From an uncultured Eubacteriales bacterium (GTDB taxonomy: Bacteria; Bacillota; Clostridia; Christensenellales; CAG-138), in assembly GCA_902765005.1 (NCBI GenBank), contig CACWYB010000002.1:1-64000 (forward strand): a DNA stretch of 64,000 nucleotides, read 5' to 3'. Position numbers and translations under genes: made by a program. This document shows positions 35,878 to 43,599 of this stretch, in pieces. Each line of letters opens with the position of its first letter. The stretch's first letter is position 1. The notes beneath the pieces are model-generated. The model saw only the letters and a program-made list of their open reading frames with translations, ran no database searches and was not told the origin of the DNA.

Positions 35878-36906
35878 ATGAAGTTTTTGACCTTCGGAGA
35901 GATCATGCTGCGGCTCAAGGCCCCCGGCCAGGAGCGTTTCTTCCAGAGTCCCATGCTGGAAGCCACCTTCGGCGGCGGCGAAGCCAACGTGGCCGTGTCC
36001 CTGGCCAACTATGATCAGGACGTGTCCTTCCTCACCGTGCTCCCCAAGAACGCCATCGCGGACGAGTGCGTGAAGGAGCTGCGGAAGTTCGGCGTGGACA
36101 CCACCAGGATCGTCCGCACCGATTCCGGCCGCATCGGCATCTACTACCTGGAAGGCGGCGCCAACCAGCTCCCCTCCAAGGTGGTTTACGACCGGGAATA
36201 CTCCGCCATCGCCCTCTCCAAGCCCGGCGACATCGACTGGGACAAAGCCTTTGCAGGCGTGGATTGGTTCCACATCACCGGCATCACCCCGGCCATCTCC
36301 CAGAGCGCCATGGAGCTGTCGCTGGAATCCGTGCAGGAAGCCAAGAAGCGGGGCATCACCGTGTCCTGCGACCTCAACTTCCGCAAGAACCTGTGGAAGT
36401 ACGGCAAGAAGGCCGCGGAGGTCATGGGCGAGCTGGCCAAGTTCGTGGACGTGGCCATCGCCAACGAGGAGGACGTGCAGAAGTCCCTGGGCATCACCAC
36501 GGACGTGGTGGTGGAGTCCGGCTCCCTGGATCGGGCCAAGTACAGGGCCCTGGGCGACAAGGTCCTCAAGGCCTACCCCAACATGAAGATGATCGCCATC
36601 ACCCTTCGGGAGTCCAAGAGCGCCGACACCAACGGCTGGGCCGCCTGCCTCAACGACGGCAAGACCTTCTATGAGTCCCGGCGCTACGAGATCAACGACA
36701 TCGTGGACCGGGTGGGCGGCGGCGACAGCTTCGCCGGCGGCCTCATCTATGGCCTCACCGCCTACGACGACAGGCAGAAGGCCCTGGAGTTCGCCGTGGC
36801 GGCCAGCTGCCTGAAGCACAGCATCATCGGCGATTTCAACCGGGTGTCCATCTCCGACGTGGAGAAGCTCATGGGCGGCGACGGCACCGGCCGCGTACAG
36901 CGCTGA
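35878..36906 (+). CDS. kdgK: 2-keto-3-deoxygluconate kinase
   Basis: A PfkB-family sugar kinase that phosphorylates 2-keto-3-deoxygluconate to the substrate of Eda. The 342 residues start with [12 protein letters not shown] and [14 protein letters not shown] (PfkB signature 1). The ATP and catalytic motif [17 protein letters not shown] (signature 2, catalytic Asp) is at about 277-293. AAAAGGAGGAG precedes the ATG. It is the last gene before a 223-bp hairpin-rich spacer. Confidence 0.94.
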   Translation: MKFLTFGEIMLRLKAPGQERFFQSPMLEATFGGGEANVAVSLANYDQDVSFLTVLPKNAIADECVKELRKFGVDTTRIVRTDSGRIGIYYLEGGANQLPSKVVYDREYSAIALSKPGDIDWDKAFAGVDWFHITGITPAISQSAMELSLESVQEAKKRGITVSCDLNFRKNLWKYGKKAAEVMGELAKFVDVAIANEEDVQKSLGITTDVVVESGSLDRAKYRALGDKVLKAYPNMKMIAITLRESKSADTNGWAACLNDGKTFYESRRYEINDIVDRVGGGDSFAGGLIYGLTAYDDRQKALEFAVAASCLKHSIIGDFNRVSISDVEKLMGGDGTGRVQR

Positions 36907-36918
36907 CGCTTCAGCACG

Positions 36919-37060
36919 GCAAAGCCAGGGGCTTTACCGCGCTGGGATCGCGCGGCGGGAACATGGTGTCAAATCCACCGCACATGTCGCTGGATTTGAC
37001 ATATTGGAAGCCGCCCGTTCTTCCCCCGTCGGTTGCGTGCGCGTGTTTACAACGCGCTTG
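36919..37060 (+). other. Hairpin-rich spacer between kdgK and kduD
   Basis: The 223-bp gap holds three inverted repeats. One is CGGCAAAGCC with GGCTTTACCG (about 36922-36945). The second is a perfect 11-bp TGTCAAATCCA / TGGATTTGACA with a 13-base loop (36967-37001). The third is GCGCGT / ACGCGC near 37039. None has a T-run. It could be an operator region, a structured leader or a small RNA. I see no open reading frame of interest. Confidence 0.4.
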
Positions 37061-37079
37061 TGCTGCCAGGCGAGCCATG

Positions 37080-37109
37080 TTGCCTGCGAAACAGTGAATA
37101 TTCTATATA
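37080..37109 (+). promoter_or_regulatory. Promoter of kduD
   Basis: TTGCCT (37080-37085), 18 bp, TATATA (37104-37109), 21 bases before the kduD start codon. Confidence 0.5.
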
Positions 37110-37129
37110 AGTTTTAGGGAGGAAAGAAT

Positions 37130-37933
37130 ATGAGCTTTGATATGAACAAGTTTTCCCTCGAGGGCAAGGTGGCCTGGATCACCGGCGCCAGCTACGGCAT
37201 CGGCTTCGCCATCGCCACGGCCCTGGCGGCCGCCGGCGCGAAGATTGTCTTCAACGATCTGACGCCCTCCCATCTGGAAAGCGGCTTGGCTGCTTACAAA
37301 GAGAAGGGCATCGACGCCCATGGGTATCTGTGCGACGTGACGGACGAAGCCGCCGTCCAGGCCCTGGTGAAGCGCATCGAGGAAGAGGTGGGCACCATCG
37401 ACATCCTGGTGAACAACGCCGGCATCATCAAGCGCATCCCCATGCTGGAGATGTCCGCCGAGGACTTCCGCAAGGTGGTGGACGTGGACTTGAACGCCCC
37501 CTTCATCTGTGCCAAGGCCGTCATCCCCGGCATGATCAAGATGGGTCACGGCAAGATCATCAACATCTGTTCCATGATGAGCGAGCTGGGCCGGGAGACC
37601 GTGTCCGCCTATGCGGCGGCCAAGGGAGGACTGAAGATGCTCACCCGGAACATCTGCTCCGAGTACGGCGAATACAACATCCAGTGCAACGGCATCGGCC
37701 CCGGCTACATCGCCACGCCCCAGACCGCGCCTCTCCGGGAGCGGCAGCCCGACGGCAGCCGGCACCCCTTCGACCAGTTCATCGTGGCCAAGACTCCCGC
37801 GGCCCGCTGGGGCACCCCGGAGGACCTCATGGGCCCGGCCCTGTTCCTGGCCTCCGACGCCTCCGACTTCGTCAACGGCCACATCCTCTATGTGGACGGC
37901 GGCATCCTGGCCTACATCGGCAAGCAGCCGTAA
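37130..37933 (+). CDS. kduD: Short-chain dehydrogenase, probable 2-deoxy-D-gluconate 3-dehydrogenase KduD
   Basis: KduD reduces 3-deoxy-2,5-hexodiulosonate to 2-keto-3-deoxygluconate with NAD(P)H, linking KduI to KdgK. The 267-residue SDR has the cofactor motif GASYGIG (residues 20-26), NNAGI, the catalytic Ser in ICSMMSELG and YAAAK for Tyr and Lys. The C-terminal YVDGGILAYIG is typical of the gluconate-5-dehydrogenase/KduD group. GGGAGG precedes the ATG. It has its own promoter and a strong terminator. Confidence 0.9.
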   Translation: MSFDMNKFSLEGKVAWITGASYGIGFAIATALAAAGAKIVFNDLTPSHLESGLAAYKEKGIDAHGYLCDVTDEAAVQALVKRIEEEVGTIDILVNNAGIIKRIPMLEMSAEDFRKVVDVDLNAPFICAKAVIPGMIKMGHGKIINICSMMSELGRETVSAYAAAKGGLKMLTRNICSEYGEYNIQCNGIGPGYIATPQTAPLRERQPDGSRHPFDQFIVAKTPAARWGTPEDLMGPALFLASDASDFVNGHILYVDGGILAYIGKQP

Positions 37934-37950
37934 CCTACCATTACTCTCTG

Positions 37951-37979
37951 CGCCCCGGCTCCCGGGGCGTTTTTCTTTT
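37951..37979 (+). terminator. Terminator of kduD
   Basis: Perfect 8-bp stem CGCCCCGG / CCGGGGCG with a 3-base loop, then TTTTTCTTTT. Confidence 0.93.
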
Positions 37980-38003
37980 CTGCCGGAAATCATATATTGT
38001 TTG

Positions 38004-38032
38004 TTGACAAGGGGCGGGGGATGTGGTAGATT
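38004..38032 (+). promoter_or_regulatory. Promoter of the Tyr-leader / symporter transcript
   Basis: TTGACA (38004-38009), 17 bp and TAGATT (38027-38032), in an AT-rich tract 29 bases before the leader peptide ATG. Confidence 0.65.
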
Positions 38033-38060
38033 ATATATAATTTCTGAAAGGAGCATGGGC

Positions 38061-38153
38061 ATGATCGGCGTTCGGACCCAGGAAAATCGGTATTCCTATT
38101 ATTACCGCTTTGCCTCGGCAAGGCCGGTCCGCCATGCTTGCGATTCGGAATGA
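38061..38153 (+). CDS. Tyr-rich leader peptide of an attenuator (30 aa)
   Basis: A 30-codon reading frame with AAAGGAG 7 bases before its ATG, between a good promoter and a terminator. It contains RYSYYYRF: four Tyr codons in five (38091-38105) followed by Arg and Phe. The Tyr codons lie in a small hairpin (CGGTA ... TACCG). This is the layout of a ribosome-stalling leader peptide. Low charged tRNA-Tyr would hold the ribosome there, and completing translation would place it over the antiterminator arm at 38130-38137. No such peptide is known to me in front of an SSS symporter. Confidence 0.7.
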   Translation: MIGVRTQENRYSYYYRFASARPVRHACDSE

Positions 38154-38206
38154 TTCTATAATCCGGCAGCAAAGGAGTGTGGCGCCCCGGCGCCACGCTC
38201 TTTTTT
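38130..38206 (+). terminator. Attenuator terminator with alternative antiterminator
   Basis: GAGTGTGGCGCC (38175-38186) pairs with GGCGCCACGCTC (38189-38200), followed by six T, a strong terminator 30 bases ahead of the symporter gene. CGCCATGC (38130-38137), inside the leader peptide frame, can instead pair with GTGTGGCG (38177-38184) and block it. Confidence 0.72.
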
Positions 38207-38235
38207 GTTTCGGAACAGGAAAGGAAACGACAAAC

Positions 38236-39795
38236 ATGGGATCTGCCTCCGTCATCACCCTGGTCTTTATGGCCTGCTTCTTCGCCGTCATGCTCATCAT
38301 CGGCGTTCGTTCCCGCAAGCACGCGGCGGACATCAACGGCTTCGTGCTGGGTTCCCGTCAGGTGGGGCCCTGGCTCTCGGCCTTCGCCTACGGCACCAGC
38401 TACTTCTCCGCCGTTATCTTCGTGGGATACGCCGGCCAGTTTGGCTGGAACTTCGGCCTGGCCTCCACCTGGATCGGCCTGGGCAACGCCTTCATCGGCT
38501 CCCTGCTGGCCTGGCTCATCCTGGGGCGGCGGACCCGGATCATGACCCAGCACCTGGTGAGCAAGACCATGCCGGATTTCTTCGGCATCCGCTATGAATC
38601 CGACCGGCTGCGCACCGCGGCCAGCCTCATCACCTTCGTGTTCCTCATCCCCTACACCGCGTCCCTGTACAACGGCCTTTCCCGGCTCTTCGCCATCGCC
38701 TTCCCCGGGGTGGACTACGCTCTGTGCGTCATCCTCATGGCGGCCCTCACCGGGGTGTACGTGATCATGGGAGGTTACATGGCCACGGCCTGGAACGATT
38801 TCATCCAGGGCATCATCATGCTCTTCGGCATCGTGGCGGTGATCCTGGCGGTGCTGCGGGACAACGGGGGCCTCTTTCTGGCCATGGAGAAGCTGGCCAC
38901 CGGCCCCGCCGGCGGCTGGCAGTATGCCTCCTTCCTGGGGGCCAACCCCCTGTTCCTGCTGTTCGTGGTGCTCCTCACCTCCCTGGGCACCTGGGGCCTG
39001 CCCCAGATGGTGGGTAAGTTCTACGCCATCAAAAACGAGGGCTCCATTCAGAAGGGCACCGTCATCTCCACCCTCTTCGCCATCGTGGTGGCCGGGGGCT
39101 GCTACTTTTTGGGGGGCTTCGGCCGGCTCTACGACATCGATGTGGCGGCGGATGGCTTCGACGCCATCGTGCCGAAGATGCTCTCCTCTCTGCCGGCGGT
39201 GATCATCGGGGTGGTCATCGTGCTGGTGCTGTCCGCGTCCATGTCCACCCTGTCCAGCCTGGTGCTCACCTCCGCCTCCACCATGACCCTGGATTTGATC
39301 GCGCCCAAGCGAAAGAAGCCCTTGCAGGAGAAAGATCAGCTGCTCATTATGCGGGGGTTCATCGTGGTGTTCATCGCCGTGTCCGCCCTCATCGCCATTC
39401 GGCAGGCCAGGAGCCGGAGCCTGTTCATCGCCCAGATGATGGGCGTCTCCTGGGGCGCGCTGGCCGGGGCGTTCCTGGCTCCGTTTCTCTACGGGCTCTA
39501 CTCCAAGCGGACCACCAAGCTCTCCGTGGCGGTGTGCTTTGTTTGGGGCGTGGGGCTGGAGATCGTGCAGCTGCTGGTCTCCCTGGGGGTCATCTCCGTC
39601 AGCTTTAGCCCGGTGCTGGCCTTCGTCTTCAACAACTCCATCTACTCCGGGGTCATCGCCATGGTAGGCGGGCTCATCCTGGTGCCTCTGGTGAACCTGT
39701 TCTCCCAGCGCCTACGCCCCGTCCATGTGGAGGACATGTTCTCCGCCTACGACGAGAACCGCACCGTGGGGATCACGGATAATTTAGGGAAATAA
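38236..39795 (+). CDS. Sodium:solute symporter (SSS family)
   Basis: A 519-residue membrane protein with about 13 helices, related to the sodium/proline and sodium/pantothenate symporters. GSRQVGPWLSAFAYGTSYFSAV matches the conserved second helix region, and LVLSASMSTLSSLVLTSAS holds the two Ser of the second sodium site. Substrate is not readable from the sequence. The Tyr-rich leader peptide and the neighbouring aromatic metabolism genes point to an aromatic amino acid or related aryl acid. AGGAAAGGAAAC precedes the ATG at 38236. It is convergent with the ACT gene across a hairpin repeat. Confidence 0.9.
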   Translation: MGSASVITLVFMACFFAVMLIIGVRSRKHAADINGFVLGSRQVGPWLSAFAYGTSYFSAVIFVGYAGQFGWNFGLASTWIGLGNAFIGSLLAWLILGRRTRIMTQHLVSKTMPDFFGIRYESDRLRTAASLITFVFLIPYTASLYNGLSRLFAIAFPGVDYALCVILMAALTGVYVIMGGYMATAWNDFIQGIIMLFGIVAVILAVLRDNGGLFLAMEKLATGPAGGWQYASFLGANPLFLLFVVLLTSLGTWGLPQMVGKFYAIKNEGSIQKGTVISTLFAIVVAGGCYFLGGFGRLYDIDVAADGFDAIVPKMLSSLPAVIIGVVIVLVLSASMSTLSSLVLTSASTMTLDLIAPKRKKPLQEKDQLLIMRGFIVVFIAVSALIAIRQARSRSLFIAQMMGVSWGALAGAFLAPFLYGLYSKRTTKLSVAVCFVWGVGLEIVQLLVSLGVISVSFSPVLAFVFNNSIYSGVIAMVGGLILVPLVNLFSQRLRPVHVEDMFSAYDENRTVGITDNLGK

Positions 39796-39802
39796 CGCAT
39801 TT

Positions 39803-39940
39803 GCCGCTTTTTTCTCTTCGGTGAAGAGAAGAAAAGCGGCGGAAAAAAGAGAAGCTCAGGAAGAGGGTATGGCCCTGTTTCCTGAGCTTTTTTATGTTCC
39901 AAAAGTTCTTTTTGGTCCTTTTTCTTTCCAGAAAAAGGAT
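39803..39940 (+). repeat. Intergenic hairpin repeat, copy 4
   Basis: The left hairpin (39803-39840) begins GCCGCTTTTTTCTCTTC. The centre pairs AAGCTCAGGAA with TTCCTGAGCTT followed by TTTTTT, a functional-looking terminator. The right hairpin pairs TCCTTTTTCT with AGAAAAAGGA. It lies between the convergent symporter and ACT genes. Its right arm with AAAGTTCTTTTTGG is nearly identical to the complement of copy 1. Confidence 0.85.
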
Positions 39941-39945
39941 CGAAA

Positions 39946-40377
39946 CTAAATTCTTCCGATCTCCTCCAAGTCCAGCGATTGCAGACCGCGCTCCGCCAGG
40001 GTCTTCTCCGCCTGCGCGGTGTCCGTGACCCGGAAGATCATGTAGGCCCGGCCCTTCTCCCCGCTCAAAAAGGCGTACATATACTCGATATTCACCCGGG
40101 CGGCGTTGAATTCGGAGAGCAGGTTGTGAAGGCCGCCGGGCTCGTCCGGCACGGCGAAGGCCAGCACATCGGAAAACTGGGCGATGAACTGCCCCTCTCG
40201 AAGGGCCAGGGCGCACCGATCCGCATCGTTTACGATGATCCGGGCGATGCCGAAGTCCGTGGCCTCGGCGATGGACAGGGCCCGCATATCGATGCCGTGC
40301 TCCGCCAGAAGCTTCGTCAGCTCGAAGAGCTTCCCGGGCCGGTTCTCCAGAAATACCGATACTTGCTTGATGCTCAT
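39946..40377 (-). CDS. ACT-domain protein (paired with phenylacetate-CoA ligase)
   Basis: The 143-residue protein is made of two tandem ACT domains. The first starts IKQVSVFLENRPGKLFELT and the second begins at about residue 70 (VLAFAVPDEPGGLHNLLSEF). ACT domains bind amino acids or related ligands to regulate enzymes. A stand-alone ACT protein directly downstream of paaK is a recurring arrangement in anaerobes and presumably senses an aromatic acid. AAAGGAG lies before the ATG. It is the third gene of the trpB2-paaK-ACT operon, 14 bases after paaK. Confidence 0.9.
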   Translation of the reverse strand: MSIKQVSVFLENRPGKLFELTKLLAEHGIDMRALSIAEATDFGIARIIVNDADRCALALREGQFIAQFSDVLAFAVPDEPGGLHNLLSEFNAARVNIEYMYAFLSGEKGRAYMIFRVTDTAQAEKTLAERGLQSLDLEEIGRI

Positions 40378-40391
40378 ATGCCTTTCTCCTT

Positions 40392-41693
40392 TCAGATTTT
40401 GCGCTTGTCCACCACGCGGACGGCCTTGCCCTCGCTCCGAGCGATGGTCTTGGGGGCCACCAGCGTCACCTTGGGTCGGATGCCCAGCATGGACTGGAGC
40501 CCGGCGGACAGATTCTTTTGCAGCTCCTGGATCTTGCCGATGGAGTCGGTGAACATCTCCGGCGTCATCTCCACCAATATCTCAAAGGTGTCCGTGTTGT
40601 TGACCCGGTCCACCAAAATCTGGTAGTTGGCGGCGAAGCCCTGGTTCAGGAGCACGGTTTCGATCTGGCTGGGGAACACGTTCACGCCCCGGATGATGAG
40701 CATGTCGTCGCTCCTTCCCTTGGGCTTGGTCATGCGCACATGGGTCCGGCCGCAGGGGCATTTTTCATAGGTCAGGGAGCAGATGTCCCTTGTCCTGTAG
40801 CGGATCATGGGGAAGGCTTCCTTGTCCACGGCGGTGATGACCAGCTCCCCTTCGGCCCCCTCGGGGAGCGCTTCCCCCGTGTCCGGGTCGATGATCTCGG
40901 GGATGAAGTGGTCCTCGTTGATGTGCATGCCCCGCTGCTCCGAGCATTCAAAGCTGACCCCGGGACCGGACAGCTCCGTGAGCCCGTAGATGTCGAAGGC
41001 CTTGATGCCCAGGGTCCTTTCGATGTCCCGGCGCATCTCCTCGCTCCAGGCCTCCGCCCCGAAGATCCCCGCCTTCAGGGGGATGTCCTCAGGGCCCAGG
41101 CCCAGCTCCTTCATGCGCTCGCCCAGATAGGCGGCGTAGCTGGGGGTGCAGCAGAGAACGGTGGCGCCGAGGTCCCGGATGAACATGATCTGCCGGTCCG
41201 TGTTCCCCGAGGAGGTGGGCACGGTGAGGCACCCCACCTTGTGGCTGCCGCCGTCCAGGCCCGCGCCGCCCGTGAACAGTCCGTAGCCGTAGGACACCTG
41301 GACCACGTCCTCGTCGGTGGCCCCGGCGGCCATGAGGGCCCGGGCGCAGCAGTCCTCCCAAAGGTCGATGTCGTGCCGGGTATAGAAGGCCACCACCCGC
41401 TTGCCCGTGGTGCCGGAGGTGGAGTGGATGCGGACGCAGTCCTTCCTGGGTGCGCCCAGCAGGCCGTAGGGGTAGGCCTCCCTGAGGTCCGCCTTGGAGA
41501 GGAAGGGGAGCATAGTTAGGTCGTCCACGCTTTGGATGTCCTCCGGGGTCACGCCCTGCGCCTCCATCTTTTTCCGGTAGTAGGGCACGTTTTCCCACAC
41601 CCGGCGGACCTGCTTTACCAGGCGCTCGCTTTGCCATCGCTTGAGTTGGTCCCGGGACGCGCATTCGATCTCGGGCTGAAAATATCTTTCCAT
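40392..41693 (-). CDS. paaK: Phenylacetate-CoA ligase family protein
   Basis: An adenylate-forming ligase that activates phenylacetate or a related aryl acid (for example indoleacetate) with ATP and CoA. The 433 residues contain the P-loop-like IHSTSGTTGKRVVAFYT, YGLTELSGPG, RYRTRDICSL and the hinge region GRSDDMLIIRGVNVFPSQIE. The catalytic Lys near the end is in RSEGKAVRVVDKRKI. The ATG at 41693 has GAGGTG upstream, and an in-frame GTG at 41702 is the alternative. It sits between trpB2 and the ACT gene, so it is probably tied to Trp or aromatic acid metabolism. Confidence 0.93.
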   Translation of the reverse strand: MERYFQPEIECASRDQLKRWQSERLVKQVRRVWENVPYYRKKMEAQGVTPEDIQSVDDLTMLPFLSKADLREAYPYGLLGAPRKDCVRIHSTSGTTGKRVVAFYTRHDIDLWEDCCARALMAAGATDEDVVQVSYGYGLFTGGAGLDGGSHKVGCLTVPTSSGNTDRQIMFIRDLGATVLCCTPSYAAYLGERMKELGLGPEDIPLKAGIFGAEAWSEEMRRDIERTLGIKAFDIYGLTELSGPGVSFECSEQRGMHINEDHFIPEIIDPDTGEALPEGAEGELVITAVDKEAFPMIRYRTRDICSLTYEKCPCGRTHVRMTKPKGRSDDMLIIRGVNVFPSQIETVLLNQGFAANYQILVDRVNNTDTFEILVEMTPEMFTDSIGKIQELQKNLSAGLQSMLGIRPKVTLVAPKTIARSEGKAVRVVDKRKI

Positions 41694-41708
41694 TCGTTTC
41701 ACCTCGCA

Positions 41709-43073
41709 TTACATCTTGGGCAATTTCGCTGTATACCGGGCCAGCTCCTCGTCCGTGGGCACGTAATCATCCATGAGGCCGTTGTGGTACTTTTCGTAGG
41801 CCACCAGATCGAAGTAGCCCGTGCCCGTCAGGCCGAAGAGGATGGTCTTCTCCTCCCCGGTCTCCCGGCAGCGGAGGGCCTCGTCCAACGCCACTTTGAT
41901 GGCGTGGCTGCTCTCCGGCGCCGGCAGGATGCCCTCCACCCGGGCGAAGATCTCCGCCGCCTCAAAGACGCTGGTCTGCGGCACGCTCACCGCCTCCATC
42001 ATGCCCTGGTCGTAGAGCTCGGAGAGGATGGGGCTCATGCCGTGGTAGCGAAGGCCGCCGGCGTGGTTGGGGGCAGGAATGAAGTCGCTGCCCAGGGTGT
42101 ACATCTTGGCCAGCGGGCACACCATGCCCGTGTCGGCGAAGTCGTAGGCGTACACGCCCCTCGTCAGGCTGGGGCAGGAGGCGGGCTCCACGGCGATGAT
42201 CCGATAGTCCTTCTCCCCCCGGAGCTTCTGGCCCATGAAGGGGGCGATGAGACCGCCCAAATTGGAGCCGCCCCCGGCGCAGCCGATGATGATGTCGGGG
42301 GAGATGCCATACTTATCCATGGCGATCTTGGCCTCCACGCCGATCACGCTCTGGTGGAGCAGCACCTGATTTAAGACGCTCCCCAGCACGTACCTATAGC
42401 CGGGGTTCGAGACGGCGGTCTCCACGGCCTCGCTGATGGCGCACCCAAGGCTCCCCGTGGTGCCCGGGTGCTCGGCCAATATCTTTCGGCCCACCTGGGT
42501 GGTGTCCGAGGGAGAGGGGGTCACGGAGGCGCCGTAGACCCGCATGACCTCCCGCCGAAAGGGCTTCTGCTCGTAGCTCACCTTCACCATGAAGACCTTG
42601 CAATCCAGGCCGAAGTAGCTGCAGGCCATGGAAAGGGCCGTGCCCCACTGGCCCGCGCCGGTCTCCGTGGTCACGCCCTTGAGACCCTGCCGCTTGGCGT
42701 AGTAGGCCTGGGCCACGGCGGAGTTCAGCTTGTGGCTGCCGGAGGTGTTGTTGCCCTCGAACTTATAGTAGATCTTGGCCGGGGTTTTGAGCTTCTCCTC
42801 CAGGCAGTAGGCCCTGACCAGGGGCGAGGGGCGGTACATCCGATAGAAGCTCTGTATCTCCTCGGGGATGGGGTATTCCCGGGTGTCGTTGTCCAGCTCC
42901 TGCTTCACCAGCTCCTGGCAGAACACGCCGGAAAGCTCTTCTGCGGTCATGGGCAGGCGGGTACCGGGGTTCAGCAGGGGCGCAGGCTTCTTCTGCATGT
43001 CGGCCCTAAGGTTGTACCAGTACTTCGGCATCTCCGATTCTTCCAGGTAGATCTTGTAGGGGATGGCGCTCAT
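41709..43073 (-). CDS. trpB2: Tryptophan synthase beta chain-like protein (TrpB2)
   Basis: This PLP enzyme of the TrpB2 subgroup condenses indole with serine to give tryptophan, usually without a TrpA partner. The 454 residues show the PLP Lys in NTSGSHKLNSAVAQAYYAK, TETGAGQWGTAL, the phosphate-binding CAGGGSNLGG and LFGLTGTGYFDL. TrpB2 commonly salvages indole. AAAGGAG precedes the ATG at 43073. Upstream on the same strand lie a hairpin repeat and a Trp-Trp leader peptide with terminator, so expression should respond to charged tRNA-Trp. Confidence 0.94.
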   Translation of the reverse strand: MSAIPYKIYLEESEMPKYWYNLRADMQKKPAPLLNPGTRLPMTAEELSGVFCQELVKQELDNDTREYPIPEEIQSFYRMYRPSPLVRAYCLEEKLKTPAKIYYKFEGNNTSGSHKLNSAVAQAYYAKRQGLKGVTTETGAGQWGTALSMACSYFGLDCKVFMVKVSYEQKPFRREVMRVYGASVTPSPSDTTQVGRKILAEHPGTTGSLGCAISEAVETAVSNPGYRYVLGSVLNQVLLHQSVIGVEAKIAMDKYGISPDIIIGCAGGGSNLGGLIAPFMGQKLRGEKDYRIIAVEPASCPSLTRGVYAYDFADTGMVCPLAKMYTLGSDFIPAPNHAGGLRYHGMSPILSELYDQGMMEAVSVPQTSVFEAAEIFARVEGILPAPESSHAIKVALDEALRCRETGEEKTILFGLTGTGYFDLVAYEKYHNGLMDDYVPTDEELARYTAKLPKM

Positions 43074-43111
43074 GGTGGTGACTCCTTTCATGGGATTTTG
43101 GGTTGGATTTT

Positions 43112-43242
43112 GTTCCTTTTTCTTTTCGGTGAAAAGGAAAAGGAACCGAAAAAGAAAAGCGCAGGAAGGGGGACGGGATTCGCTCGGAAGAAATATCCCT
43201 TTCTAAAGTTCTTTTGGGCGGCTTTTTTTCAAGAAAAGCCGC
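43112..43242 (+). repeat. Intergenic hairpin repeat, copy 5 (inside the trp leader)
   Basis: The left hairpin GTTCCTTTTTCTTTTC with its complement (43112-43146, one mismatch) and the right hairpin GCGGCTTTT / AAAAGCCGC (43218-43242) are kept. The centre has diverged, but CTAAAGTTCTTTTGGG is retained. Unlike other copies it lies inside a transcription unit, between the trp attenuator and trpB2. Confidence 0.78.
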
Positions 43243-43265
43243 GAAGCTTCCAATAAAACGCCACT

Positions 43266-43296
43266 AAAAAAGCCCCGCCCGGGTTGGACGAGGCTT
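43266..43296 (-). terminator. Trp attenuator terminator
   Basis: On the minus strand AAGCCTCGTCC pairs with GGGCGGGGCTT (two wobbles, 5-base loop), followed by TTTT. It lies 18 bases after the leader peptide stop. TTGGA with CG and GAG around the leader stop codon (43311-43324) can pair instead with CTCGTCCAA of the 5' arm, giving an antiterminator. Confidence 0.75.
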
Positions 43297-43313
43297 GCGT
43301 TTGGGTACGCGGC

Positions 43314-43403
43314 TCACGATCCAAGTTCGGGCACAGCAAAGGGACGGCTGAACCACCAGCCGCTGGTAAACCCGAAAACCCGGTTCGCTCTGCTCGTCGT
43401 CAT
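43314..43403 (-). CDS. trpL: Trp-Trp leader peptide of an attenuator (29 aa)
   Basis: A 29-codon frame beginning MTTSRANRVF and ending AVPELGS. It carries adjacent Trp codons (43353-43358) within the loop of a perfect hairpin CGGCTG / CAGCCG. GAGAGGAG lies 7 bases before the ATG, and a consensus promoter precedes it. Tandem Trp codons followed by a terminator, upstream of a Trp biosynthetic gene, are the classical signature of ribosome-mediated trp attenuation. Firmicutes mostly use T-boxes or TRAP for trp genes, and I found no T-box here. Confidence 0.8.
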   Translation of the reverse strand: MTTSRANRVFGFTSGWWFSRPFAVPELGS

Positions 43404-43432
43404 GGCTGCGCTCCTCTCTTGAAATATATGAT

Positions 43433-43461
43433 ATATTATCCAAAACAGAGCTGTCTGTCAA
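43433..43461 (-). promoter_or_regulatory. Promoter of the trp leader operon
   Basis: Minus-strand TTGACA (43456-43461), 17 bp, TAATAT (43433-43438): near-consensus, about 30 bases before the leader ATG. Confidence 0.85.
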
Positions 43462-43508
43462 CCCGTTTCGCAAAAAATATCTCCCTTTGCGTAAAATGCC
43501 CCAACACC

Positions 43509-43536
43509 TTGATTTCAATGCCCGCTCTGGTATAAT
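43509..43536 (+). promoter_or_regulatory. Promoter of the TIR / HD-RyR / SLOG cassette
   Basis: TTGATT (43509-43514), 16 bp and TATAAT (43531-43536), with TGG before the -10. It diverges from the trp leader promoter and leaves a leader of about 57 bases. Confidence 0.75.
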
Positions 43537-43599
43537 ATACAATAAATATACGGTGTCCCCCCTGTCCCCTCTTTTTTGCCCAAAGGAAAGGAAATAATA

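Noticed and set aside
43074..43440. T-box riboswitch upstream of trpB2
   Set aside because: I looked for the T-box bulge sequence and specifier stem and did not find them. A leader peptide with tandem Trp codons is present instead.
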